Below are positions 19,973 through 33,300 of a stretch of 53,891 nucleotides of DNA, piece after piece. The stretch's first letter is position 1. Each line of letters starts with the position of its first letter. A program made the position numbers and the translations under genes. The notes beneath the pieces are model-generated. The model ran no database searches. It was not told the origin of the DNA and saw only the letters and a program-made list of their open reading frames with translations. Source of the DNA: Nemertoderma westbladi (lineage: Eukaryota > Xenacoelomorpha > Nemertodermatida > Nemertodermatidae); NCBI GenBank assembly GCA_032718475.1, contig JAUCBJ010003312.1, positions 1-53,891 on the forward strand, written 5' to 3'.

Positions 19973-21221
19973 ATTGTTGTATTGTTGTTGTTCTTTAAGT
20001 AAATTTAAAATTCTAATTTGAAAATACTCCTTATTTTGAATGTGTATCGATATAGCATTAATCAGCTTTTGGCAATTTATGCGTTAATAGCTTTCACTAT
20101 CTTATGTAAAGTGACATCTGTATAACCAACAGTAGGTACTGTATTCCAAAGTAAGCAATAATGAATTAATAAATACGAAACATTTTTTAATATTTTTTTG
20201 TATATACTTAAATGTAAATACACAATGTAATAATTAAGATGTAATTTTACTGATAATTAATCCATCATCATCCGGATTACTCCGGCTCAGGAGGCTTTAA
20301 TTAATCGCCTTCTGGTTATTATCAAATAAAATAACTGTTGTGTTGGCAGGCAGCGAATATCACCAAATGTAAACTGATCCTTCGCATCGCCCATGAAGTG
20401 AAAAATATCAGGTTTTCACTTCTAGGTTGAATTTTTATTGGAATTATATACTGTATATGTCGAATTTGGATTTTTTAATAATTTCGTAGTAATTGTTTTA
20501 TAGCGATCACTTCGATCTTATAACCTGTACAAATACTAATTTATTTATCACTAATCTCTTTATTGTTTTGGTTAGATTCAGTCCTTTTGTAACCTGGTGC
20601 ACCCTAAACGTTTGTACAATCAGACTAATACCAACTGTAGTAATTAATGTAGTTCTTAATTATTTCATTTTAACATTTATTTAAAAAAAACGACGTTGAT
20701 GGTAAATCAAAGTAAATTATCTAGTAGGCCCGAATACCTCACTCCGCAGTCCGCACCTCTATAAAAACCAAAGCCGGCTGCCCAGTATAAGAAACTGGGC
20801 ACAATTACATCGTAATCTGGTTTCCTGGGAACAGATTACACGTGAAAAGAACCGCATTATCAATGGGTAGGCCTATTGTCTACACACCCATAAGTAAAGT
20901 AACACATTGAATTTACTAAGGCCCAATAATGGGAAGTTACGCAAGCAACCACACACCCTGGTTGGGGGTGGTACGTGGTATGGCTTACCACGTATTTAGG
21001 CCCTTTAATAATAAAGGACACGACAGTTGAGACCAAATGTCCCATTATGTGCAGACATGTTGTATAAAAATCTATTTTAAATTATCATGCCACCCAAAAG
21101 CAACCTGCTAAGATTTAAGTTATGTTATATTATATAATTTGTAGTTGTATAATTGAATTTTAATTTATTGCATTATTGATTGAATAATGGTCTCAAAATC
21201 GTCTCATCATTACTTGCGGAG
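19973..21221. other. AT-rich sequence before first visible transporter exon
   Basis: No exon, element or RNA gene is recognised in these 1.25 kb. The upstream exons of the transporter (its N-terminal extra membrane domain) may lie left of the window. The left 20 kb would then be intron. Confidence 0.4.
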
Positions 21222-21355
21222 TTTTCGTAAGATGTTATATTACTTATGGCCAACAGGGAAACCTTTCCTTCAACTGAATCTCATATTATGTTTGCTGCTA
21301 ATAGTTGTTGGTCGCGTGGCTAATCTCTTTGTTCCAATTCTCTTCAAACGAATAG
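21222..21355 (+). CDS. abcb6: ABCB6-like exon a (linker and first core membrane helix)
   Basis: It encodes a basic linker, [11 protein letters not shown], and the first helix of the core membrane domain ([20 protein letters not shown]). The donor is G|GTTAGT, leaving one base of a split Val codon. The acceptor is the AG at 21220-21221, preceded by a pyrimidine-rich stretch. It is the least certain boundary in the gene, and an earlier acceptor is possible. Confidence 0.75.
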
Positions 21356-24300
21356 GTTAGTGAGAATAATAATAATAATTAAATCGACCGACTACCCTTT
21401 CCCAGGCGGCCCCATGTATATTGTATAGTGAGTTAGTGGCGTCCCTTAAGTGCCTACACTCAATCTCCACCCATCATCATTCATTGTGTCTCTGTAATCA
21501 TTGTAAAGGAGAATGAACACATCTCTAACCAAATCCTATATAGCATTGGCGGTGCATCAGTACTCCCCGCGAGACAGAGCCGCCCCCGCTTCGCAGGATA
21601 TTGCTGTTTATGTCCACATGTGTCATATCATATACTGTAGATATTTCATTTATTTACAGTGGACCACCTAACACTAACACCTAATGACAATCATCCAATA
21701 ACACTTCCATATACATTAATCTTAACCTACGTGGGAATTCGTTTCGTTGAAGGCAGCGGTTTCACTGGTATTGGTCTTCTAAACAATATTAAAGATTATC
21801 TCTTCATACCGCTACAACAACACTTAACGATAACCATATCCATTGGTCTTCTGAGACATATTCACAGGTAATATTCACACCCAATAACAATAAATATAAT
21901 AACCTGTTACTTGATATAATTGATATAATTCATTACAATAAATTGTTAAATATTAGGCCTAGCACAAAAACCCAAAAAGAAATAAAAAAGTTCGGTGGAT
22001 TTAAATGTTTTTTACGGTATAAAGCAAAACGTAATCATAATAGGTAGGGTTTGAGTCGTGTGGATTGTAGGCGATAATACAAATTTGCCTAAATTATTTC
22101 AGCTGAACAAAAACAAAAACAGAAGAATGGCCTACCTACATACACCATACCATATGCCTCATATTGTCTAAATTGATAATGATCTCACCACCACACCCCG
22201 CCAATTTTAACATTCCCAGAGTACACGGAAACAGGGGCCGTCAAGGGGGGGGGGGGGGGGATTTTTATATCCCATATAACAATATTGTATAAAATAAACA
22301 GCGCCGAAATATCACTTGAACCTGATGTTATGCCCTTTATGGTAATCACTGGGAACCCATGTCGTGAAAGGAAAAGCGACCACAAAGCGGTTCACTCTCG
22401 CAACTGAAAGATATTTGTCCGAGTTCGCTCGACATAGTAGTAGTAGTAAGAGTACGCTTTATAAGCGGTTAATTTTATTTTAATCAAAATAATTTTAATG
22501 ATTTAATTCTGTGAACCAATATAATTGCAATTAAGTACTCCACTTTTACCGCTGCATGGGAAACCCAAAAAAAGTCTTGGTTTGTTTTATGAAGAGTGTG
22601 GCTGATTAATGTGGGAGTATGGATGGGAATGTCACGAAAAGTTAGCACGTTGTATAATATTACGCAGGTTAGTAAAATGACAGAATGTCGGGTGGATGTC
22701 AATCAAACAATAATGTTGGTATATATTGAAGAAAATAGGAGGATACAGAGGTGGGCTTTTCTAACCAAAACAATGTTGTTACCAATTGCGGGAAAGGAGC
22801 ACGTTACATTCCCATATTCCCCCACGTCTCACTTTCTAAACCACCCACTTTCCGCCCGACTGACCAACAACTGTCCGACCGACCAACCGACCGACCGTCA
22901 GCCCACTCTAACTTGTCGCTCAAAAACATCTTCGCGCAGTACGTGAATACCAAAATATCCCATTGTGAAGTTTCCCAGACACTTTGGGAAGATGGTAAAA
23001 ACTACGAACGTTACCAAATGATAGTTAAATACCCAAAATCCTTTTCGGTGTTTTTTTCGTTGAGAAAAGGGATACTGAGTAGCTTCACATGGGCGCAATG
23101 TGAAGCAATCTTGAAATCTTAATGACATAGGCATAGCATGGAATTATAACCGGGGAGAGTTGGACATCCCTATTTATTTGCTGGTGAGCCACAATTATAA
23201 ATTTACTTTTAAATACAAGCGTTTATACAAGGTGTAGCCCCCAATAGTTTACCAGTCGCAGCGCAATGGCATTTTTTTTGATTTTTTTTGATATAAAATG
23301 ATGATGGAAATGGAAAGGAACCCAAATCTGTAACAAAATCTAATTCTAGTAAGAAATCGTCGAAATATGGGCGTTCAAAAGTTACATGTCTGTAATTTAT
23401 TTAATTTAATTGCCAATTTGTGTCCATTTCAGTTTGTCTCTCCGTTGGCATCTGAGTCGGAACACCGGATCCGTTATCCGAATTATCGACCGCGGAACTG
23501 AAAGTCTTCGAATTGTCACCCAACACCTAATCTTCACTGTAATTCCAACCATCGTAGATGTCCTAATCGCTGTTAACTTCTTCATGGTTGCCTTTTCTAT
23601 TGAATTCGGTTGCATCATTCTCACAGTGCTTGTGTTTTACATATGTAAGTAACTAAGTAATTTAATATACTGTAACATAATACAATAACATAATAAGCAA
23701 GTATACAAAACTTTATAGAAGTGCACATAGAAAACTGTAGGCCTTCTAAAACATAGTACAAAACACATCGTTTGTGATAACGGTCCAGAGATTACTACCC
23801 GAATTGACGAATTATACGTGTATTCGCGAATGATTAGCATTAACTGGGCATTAACTGGATTCCTTACATAGAGGAGATGGTAGGAGGATTTATAAGGGCT
23901 AGGGACATATGGGGTCATGACCCGAGCTCATTGGTAGTATGAGGTCTACCTCTGATGAATGCACTTCCCAGTCAAAATCAATGGGTTTGGTTCTCACTTA
24001 CATCTGAGCATACTTGGGACATGAGAAAGGGGGTCAGGATGGCGAGGATGTGGGATTGGTTGGCAGTGGCCAGTGGCCAGTGGCCACCATGTTGTTGTCA
24101 CGGTATCTAGCTGGGTATTGGAGTGTTACTTAAGGCTGGATACCGAGGGGGGGGGGGGGGGGGTAATACAGTGTCTTCGAAATTAGGGGGCCTGTATTTA
24201 TGGCTGTATAGACATATAACAGTTCCTGACCTGGACCTTGGGGAAAACTAACTTCTTGTCTTTACTTCCATGTATAATAGTAACAGTATATCACAGGTAA

Positions 24301-27300
24301 CAGACAGCACAATGTGATGCACAAAGAACTCTGGGTCTACATCGGTACCAATCATACGGTTATAATACCGTAATAAAGTGTAACCTACACCATAAAAAAC
24401 TATGGGCGTAATATCTCAATAGACGATATTACAGTAGTATCACTGATTCTAATTCACGGTTAACATTGAGTATAACCTACTTTCGGAGGAGAGAGAGAGA
24501 GTGATTGATCTACCCTGATTCGTCAGGATAGGTGGTCTGCTATTGGTTTTGTTGGTAATAAGTTTAGTTACAAGACAGCAGATTGGATGCCTTTGTTTGT
24601 TGTTTGCGTTTGTAGGTTGTATGTAAACTCATCCAACAATATAATAATGAATACAATGGATCGAATCTACTAAATTGGTAGATTGCGCAGTCACGTGCTA
24701 CTAATTTAATTCGAACCATAAGGCATTCTGTTTGTTAGCTTGACCTTTGTAGCTGATAAACAGGGGTGTTAATTGCTTGCCATTTTTAGCTATCGGCTGA
24801 TAAAGGTGACATATTGGTTTTTGGGTGCCGAAGTGCTCTCAGGGATAAATCCCTTAACAGTGGTGTGAGAGCTTTCAGATTATAAAGGGATAGGCAGAGT
24901 GGAGAAAGCCTCTCGCTCAACCAGTGGGAAAAGCGAGGTGAGAGTCAGTTGTTTATGGTTATGTGTGAAAGGATACAAGCTACTCAGGCCTAGACTCCCG
25001 CACCCAATAAGAGTAGGAAGGCAAAACTTGTCATATTATAACCAGTCGAAGAAGGAATATCCGACAGGTCAGATAAGGAATCACCCAAGAGGATATCTGG
25101 TTCTGGATCGAAGACTGCGAGATCAGAGATGAGGGAAGAAATGGAGGAGGGTAACCTCCACCCCAGATATTTTCGGAGATGAGTAATCATGGTATGTATC
25201 ATACTGTTGTAACTCAAAACTGTCCTCGCAGAATGATGCAGGATCAATGAGGTACCATATTAAGATTATGGGCATTGCTGGAAGAACTTTTGACAGAAAT
25301 TGGTTGGAGTTGTCTATTAGGAAGGTAGTAGATCTCAAAATAATTACATTCTTTTTTCTATTAAAAACGATGCTGCACCAATCTAGTATACAAACTAGTT
25401 CGACAGTCTGTTCTGTTGGTCACTTCCCTCCAAATTACTGGAAACTACTGAGAGCTTGTCGACATTGCGTTTGAAATCTTGGTCCTTATTCTAATAACTC
25501 ACATGTCTAGTGTATATGGCAATAATGCTAAAAATTACTATCTCGGGATCCCGACTTATTATCTCGGGATCCCGAGTTACTCTCTCGGGATCCCGACTTT
25601 TTATCTCGGGATCCCGACTTATTATCTCGGGATCCCGACTTATTATCTCGGGATCCCGACTTATTATCTCGGGATCCCGACTTATTATCTCGGGATCCTG
25701 ACTTATTATCTCGGGATCCCGAGTTATTATCTCTGGATCCCGACTTATATAGGGAAAAAAATGGTGAGACGTCACTTTAGGGGCTCCGTGGGTTTGCTTC
25801 TTTCTTATCTTTATTTATCTGTCCTAGTTGCAACTTTGTTCATGACGTCATTGAGAACTCCAATTAGAAGGAAAATGAATGAAGGTGATAACAAAGCTAA
25901 AGCTACTGCAGTTGATTCATTACTCAATTACGAGACAGTAAAGTACTACAGTGCGGAGGAGTTGGAGGTTGAGAACTTTAGAGTTGATATATTGAACCAT
26001 CAGGTAAGTTTATTTCCAAGGTTGACATCCAGTGACGTTACCCATGGGCAGGGTGTGATTATATAAAAAACAATTATATGCGTAGTAAAATAAATCATTT
26101 TTTATGTCGTTTTTCATGATTTTGAAAGCCGGGTGAATAATTCCTGTTGAAATTATTGCTGCAATTGGGCCCAGGGAAAGGCTTTATTGGGGCTATAACC
26201 CTATCTGGCCCGGGCTATGTTACAATGTAATTGGAAATGTAATTGTAATTGGGGGTCATTTTAGAAATTTTTTAGATCTTGGCTCAAAATTACAATTTTG
26301 ATGGTATATGTAAGGGTTTTCGAGGTCTCTGATCACTACAAAACTTGTTATTAATATTTTCTGGTATTACAACTATCCATTTTGGTGCTATTGTGCTCCC
26401 CCAGAACGAAAAGTACACGTAAAAAAATGTCTAACTAAAAAGTTTTGTGTTTGGTTTTATAATTCTGAACGTATACTGTATGTGTTTTCCAGATCGCTGA
26501 AATCGATGAAACTGGTTATAAATATTTTAAGTAATGCAAACCCAATTTTGGTGCCATTCTGGTTCCCCGGCAGAACGAAAAGTACTGGTAGCACAAAATT
26601 ATAAACTGTTAAATTTTGCCTTTGGTTTGGTAATTGTGCAATACATGTATGCTGTGACAGAATACCCGTCATCGTAATGCTATATATTTCAACTGATAAG
26701 AAGATTATCAACATCAACGTATCGGTTCGGTAGGCCTACTGCTGTACTGATCAGCTCACTACGGTACCGGTCACTGTCTGCACTGGTACCGGTACGCAAT
26801 GCAAAAACTTGCTGCACTTATTCATTATTTATTAGCTTATTAATCAACCAGTTGAATCATAGAATCTAACTCTAAAAATTCTGCTGAACAAGTTCTGGAC
26901 AGTCTGAGTCTATAGATTTTATTAAAACCAGCTTGATTCAAGAACTCAACTCTGTAAAACAACCCATAGAATCGCAAATGGTTGAAATGGCAACACATCT
27001 GGAGGAAATCGAGAAAAGTCAATCGTTTATCTCAGATAAGTACTATATAATGCTATCAGAAATACAGTGATTAAACGAGGACAATAAACATCTACCCGCG
27101 AATGTGTCTTCCTTGCAGGATGACATGAACAACCTAATGGGCTCTCTTGAGCACCTCCATCAATACTCGGGCTTGAACAACACTTATCGTTGCTGGTATC
27201 CCAGAGTCAATCTCCAATGATAAGCTCGATGATCTGGTAATCTCAATTGGAAACAAACTCGGGAGATGAATCACATGTGGATTGAAGCCTGTCATCGTTT

Positions 27301-30300
27301 GGGTTCTCCCAATCCTATGCAGCGTCACGCATGAAATGTTATTGTTCGTTTCGTGAATCGTAAACTTGTAGCATCTTTACCTTCTAAGAAGAAAAACCTT
27401 GCTACCATTTGATTTCTCTGGAATTGATCTCCCAACTACTACACTAAGTTGTACCAAAATGAAGATCTTTATTGATACTGACAGGAAGATTTACGTTGCT
27501 GCTTTGTCCTTTAAGAAGAAGTACAATTTCTGATATCTCTAGACCCGATGACAGGGTTTTCTTGTGCAAAGAAGAGAAAACAAGTGCCATATTGAAAAAT
27601 TGATATCTTCCGAATCGGATATTAGTAATCTTGTTCCGTCACCTGATTCGCCTACAACTAATGGAAATGCGTGTGATGCCTCCACTCGGTAAACCAACCC
27701 CAACCAATCAGAATCAACAGTCAAGATACCTTCAATTCCATTACAGATGGAGTCGAATGCAATCAAACAGGGAAGTTTTGCTGACCATCCCAGCTTCGGG
27801 ATTGGCAAAGAGTGCTTCAAGATTTGCTGTTCTTGAGTGTGAAGGGATTCTTGTGTTGGCGAAGGAATCCCAACCGGATGTGTTCGCTTTCGGGCTATAC
27901 GCGTCGCCGCATCTGTGGGCCGCTGAAGGCTAATGACTGATATCTGAGTTCGAAAGGCCGAAGTACCGGTTGAATAAATGAGTTTTAGTGGCAGTTGTTC
28001 GCAATGTCAGAATATAATAATAGCACAATCAGAATATAATAGCACGGTATATGATGATGGTTAAAAACTGTTCCGGTCCCACAGCTCTACACATACAAAC
28101 TGAACTATAAGCAATAAATGCAACGGTTATATTATCAACACATATTGAATATTCCTACTGCTCTACGTGGCCTGGCCATTGGATGCACTCCAATCAGGTG
28201 GTATCCTATCCCATCATGAAACAATCATGAAACAGGAAAAGGGCCCCCTGGACTGACAACAAAATCCAGAAGTTCCGAAATGACCTATATAAGGCTCAGA
28301 AAGAGTCCCAACTCAAACAGACTACAGCGGCCAAGAATGCAGTTAAGGCTGCATCTAGGTCCCTGAACAGGAAGTACTCTGTTAATCTACAGGAGCTAAT
28401 AAACCAACAGGTTGATGCCATCATTGATGCTGACGACATCAGGCAATCATCCCAGGCATGGAAATCGATCAACTTGCTTACTGGGCGGAAAAGCCAACCA
28501 ACCACCAAGGTTAAGGCTGAATCACCAGCCGATCGCCTCAATGGTTGGAAGGCCCACTTTGAAAAGCTCCTCAATAATGACAGGGTATTGCCTGATAACT
28601 TTATAGTAGCAAAAGTGTCTGAGTCTGTACTCCCAGATATTCCCATTGGCGATATCTCCTTTGCAGAAGTGAAGGCTGCTGCAAAGAGCATTAAGACCAA
28701 TCGTGCCAGTGGAGTAGATGGTGTTCCCCCTGAGGTCTTTAAAATACCTGAGTGTTTAAAGCTCATCTATCCCATCATAGTAGACATGTACCGAACAACA
28801 AGTATCCCACAAGAAATGAAAACAAATAAGTTGGTGCAAGTTCCCAAGAAGGGCAACCTATCACTCTATGGTTCTTTTCGGAGAATCTCATTGATCTCGA
28901 TTGCTGCAAAGCTATACAATATAATTCTATTAAATCGCATCAGGGATCCCATTGAGAGACTGCTCCGTGGAAATCAGAATGGGTTCCGTAAAGATCGTGG
29001 GACCATGGTACCCATTTTGGCACTTAGAAGGATAATTGAAGAGTTATCAAAAAAGAAAGACAGGCGGCATCTGGCTGTTATCTTTGTTGACTTCTTCAAG
29101 GCCTTTGTTGATTCAGTCTCCCGCTCACGTATGTTCAGCATACTTTCATTATATGGGATTCCTGATGAAATTATTGCAGCAATCAGATCAGTATACGATG
29201 GTTCGACAACATTTGTGTCTACTGTTGATGGTGACACAGAACCATTTGAAGTGTTATGGGGCATCCTCCAGGGAGACACACTTGCACCATTTTTGTTCAT
29301 AATTGTGGTTGACTATGTTCTACGCATGTCCTTAGATCATCATAATGATGATGGGGTGATGATAACTCCACCTACTGGCTCCAGAAGTCGAGGAAATCCT
29401 GCCAAGTACCTAACTGATCTAGACTTTACTGATGACTTAGGAGTACTCTCAGAATCACTAGAGGGAGCCCAACGGCTCCTCAGCTCATTAGAACATGCTG
29501 CTTCTAGTATTGGTCTTTTTATTAACTCCAGAAAGACCAAAATTTTGACAGTTAACTTTGTAAGTTCTCAGCAAGTCTCTGATCGGATGAGCAAAAGCTC
29601 AAAGGATGGTATGCTTGAGCATGTGGACGACTTCTGTTACCTGGGATCATGGATCCGGAAGTCAGATTTGGACCTTCGAATACGTAAGGGAAAGGCATGG
29701 GCAGCCTTGAATAGGCTTTCCAGGATTTGGAAGTCAACGATAATTAATCGGAAACTTAAGGTCCGATTATTTAGAGCAGCAGTAGTTCCAGTACTCCTCT
29801 ATGGGAGTCCATGCTGGGCTCTAACTGCTGAGGACACCAAATCTCTGGATGGCACATTCACAAGAATGCTACGCCGGGTTCATTGTGTCAAGTACAATGC
29901 ACACATCTCCAACCAGACACTATATAACATTGGAGGTGTCTCATTGGTTCCCCCAAGCTTGACACTAGAACAAAATCGCCTCTGCTTTGCAGGACATTGC
30001 TTTCGCCGTGAGGACCAGCCAGTGCATAATCTTGTACTTTGGCAGCCTCATGGAGTGAATAAGCATGGTGGACAGCCCATGACTTTCTTGAGACGCATCT
30101 TAAAGGACACTGGCCTTAAAGATGCGGATGATCTAGCAAATGTCATGGGTGATAGGGAGTTGTGGCGGCGCAATTTTGTCGACAAGCCGGCACAGCATTC
30201 TTAAAAATGCAGCTGCAATGCAGCATGCCGATACCAGTCGTATCCCATCATTGGCTAACATATTAATCTCTCCCTGCTGCCATTATCCCTTCTTGCTAGC

Positions 30301-33300
30301 CCCTTTGTCCCCTTGAGATGGTTTATGGCCTCTCAACTCCGCATGTGGCTGGCAATGTGTATTGCCTATGTTGGTTTTTAGGTGACATTATATTACTAAT
30401 GTCACTTTCCCAACTATAATTGGTAAAAAGCCACTTTCCCCATTTTCCGCTGGGTAGTGCAGGGATTTGAATCCGCTTACACTCCCCCCCCCCCCCATGC
30501 TATCTTCCCGGTAAGAAGATAGCATCAACCTAAGTGCGCTTTTCAATTCTGCTGGAATCCAATCTAGTATTGGATGTGGGGTCGAATTTTCTTCTCAGGG
30601 TCAGCTTTCCAGGCTGCCCACCCCCCTGGGTAGGTTTTCACTAGCCATCCTTGGTACATCTTCGAGCTAAGCTGTACCAAGGCATCTGGCGTCTCTGTTT
30701 TTGACATTCGCCCTCACTCATCTCACATTTTATGTCTTGGACTTTGTTGTCCGTTCCTCTCTCACTAGTCCCATAGGACTAATATGTTCGTGGGTTTGAG
30801 TTCTATTGAGTCGGAAAGATGGGTGATTGATAAATTCGATTGGTGAAACTGGTTAACCTGAAAATCCCAGATGAGGCACCTACTTCTAGGTGGGGTTTTA
30901 TCTAAGATTCAGAAATTTTACCTGCTGATGCGACTGAGCAACAGAGAAGGGATTTTAATGAGATCACAGAAGGCGTTTTCTTCCTTTGTATTGGCAGTTT
31001 CGACAGAGAAATTGTACTTGATAACAACATGTAACTCTGCCAGGGATGCATGGGATTCTTTAAAGTCACAATTTGAACGTGGTTCATTAGCCAATAAGAT
31101 TATGTTAAAGAAATAATATTTCCATTATGAAATGTCCGAGGAAACCCACGTAGAAGCACATCTAAAGGATATGAAAGAAATAGCAGATTGTCTCGCTGCA
31201 ATAGGAGCATCAATTTCTGAAGAAGATCAAGTTGTCAGTCTTTTAGGAAGTTTACCTGGCAGCTATGATTGATTAGTCACAGCACTAAGCCAGGTGGGTG
31301 ATCTTCGTTTAAGGATGTTCAGGAATCGAGTGTCAATGAAGAGTCAAAGCGCCACCAACGTGAATGTAATATGGATGGTAAGATGGGTAATGAGGCTGAT
31401 CTTGTAGGAGGTTTAGCTAAGAAGTTTAATTTCGTAAAGTCGTTTAAATGTTACCAATGTGGCGAGCCCAGTCACATGAAGAAATATTTCCTGAAAAATA
31501 CTGCTGCTAAGGATTATGTGAGTAAATCATCGAACCACAAGGCTACAATTGTTGATCAGCCTGATTCAGTATCTAAAATGCAAAGAATCCATCATGAAAC
31601 TACAACAGTTCCCTAGACGCCTGAACAAAATGGCATGCCGAACGTTTGAATAGGACCCTAATTGATTCAGCTCGCAGTATGTTATATCATGCTGGCTTAT
31701 TGAAGTCTTATTGGGCCGAAGCAGTGAACACTGCTGCATATGCTAGGAATAGATTACCAACAGCAATGCTACCTGGTGTTACACCTTATAAAATCTGGTT
31801 TCGACGAAATCCCACTGTTAGACATATGAAAGTATTTGGATCACTTGCTTATGTTCATATACCATCTTCTGATTGGAAAAATTGGACTCTAAAGCTAAGA
31901 CGCTGCCCTTTCCGGGATATTGTTCCAGCAAGAAAGGATATTGACGCTACGATGAAATAAAGCAACAAACTGTGGGCGACCTAGATGGTGTGAGAGATGT
32001 TCAATCCAATGGGAGATTTAAATTTACATTGTCATCAAGATCAAAAAACAAATGATAAAATTGATAGACCAGTTAGAGAACAGCGACCCCCTGTACGATA
32101 TGGTTTTGATGAATTTACACATTCTGTAATTAAGAATTCTGTAATTCATGCTGATACCGATCATTCAGCATTTACCATATATGATGAACCAAGGGCGTAA
32201 ATGTGACTCAAAAAGTGGGGGGGTCCGAAAATATTCAAAAATAAAAATTTTATTTTGGGGTTCTAAAACATGAATCTCAGTTTTCCAGATATTTATTCAA
32301 TTCAAATTTAACCACCCTCCGGTATACAAATTGTATTGTATTGTGTACGGTACTCTATCTATAGTGGCCTAGGCCAGAATGCAAATCAGCGAATAAACGA
32401 CTTATCTGCCGGGTCTCTGTATAATAGTGAGCAACTGAAACTAATAACTAATGTAGGTAGGTAACTTAACTGGTTAATAACTAAACTGAAACTAATGTAG
32501 GTAGGCCGGCATTGGCCGGTTCTGTGTAATTAACTGCACTGCCTGACAAAGCTAATCAGCTGATAAAGCCGGTACATATCACACTATTTTCCCATGGACA
32601 AAATAACACTCGTTGACATAATCCACCATTACAAAAGCTGGGCAAAATGTGTAATAATAACAACTATTACTATTATCACTAAGGCCATATTAGCTGATTT
32701 TGTCCTACAGTACAGTGACCAAAATTAATAATCTTTTGAACGATTAATATAATTTAGAATGAATCGTAATTGCACTATAAATCATATTTAATTAATTTCA
32801 CGAGAACATGTTTCAGCTAGCGAAAAATTTATTTCGAATTTAGCCTGTGTATCCACCACTGAAAAAGTGGGGGTCCGAACCAACTTTTCAAAAAGTGGGG
32901 GGGGGGGGGGTCCGGACTCCCCCGACCCCCCTGGGATTTACGCCACTGTGTTGAACCAAGTAATGTATCAGAAGCTCTATCAAGTCAACAAAAGAAAAGA
33001 TGGCAAGAAGCATTAAATTAAGAAATGTCTGCTTTGAGTAAAAAGGAAACTTGAGACTATGTGAAATTGCCACATGATAGACAAGCTATTGGATGTAAAT
33101 GGGTCTTAAAGCTAAAGCGCAATTCAGATGGGTCTGTCAATCGCTACAAAGCTCGACTTGTAGCTAAAGGATATGGACAAAAGGTAGGAATAGATTACAA
33201 TGAAATATTAGCTCCTATTGTCAGATTTTCATCCATTCGTGCCTTGTTGGCAATTGGTTTCCATCGTTCTATGCATATCCACCAAATTACCTCCAAATCA

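Larger units (their letters stand above)
30400..30700 (-). mobile_element. Diverged BEL/Pao fragment: stem-loops, polypurine tract and LTR start
   Basis: Read on the minus strand this matches the end of the BEL element at 6640-6900: GACGCCAGATG, the CCTTGGTACA/TGTACCAAGG hairpin, GGGGTGGG-type and ATCCAATACTAGATTGG-type words, the ATGCTATCTTC hairpin, a G-run, and then TGTAAGCGGATTC as LTR start (TGTTAGCTTATTC in the other). Identity is clearly partial, so this is another family member. The LTR start is at 30481 and runs toward lower coordinates. Its far end is lost. Confidence 0.75.

Noticed and set aside
25479-26066. 195-codon ORF starting in the 21-bp minisatellite and ending in the transporter intron
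   Set aside because: It reads repeat, then intron, then exon d, then past a strong GTAAGT donor. Only 25828-26003 is real coding sequence.
27631-27933. 100-codon ORF after the ORF1 remnant as a gene
   Set aside because: No motif and no splice support; its start overlaps a different frame of the decayed ORF1.
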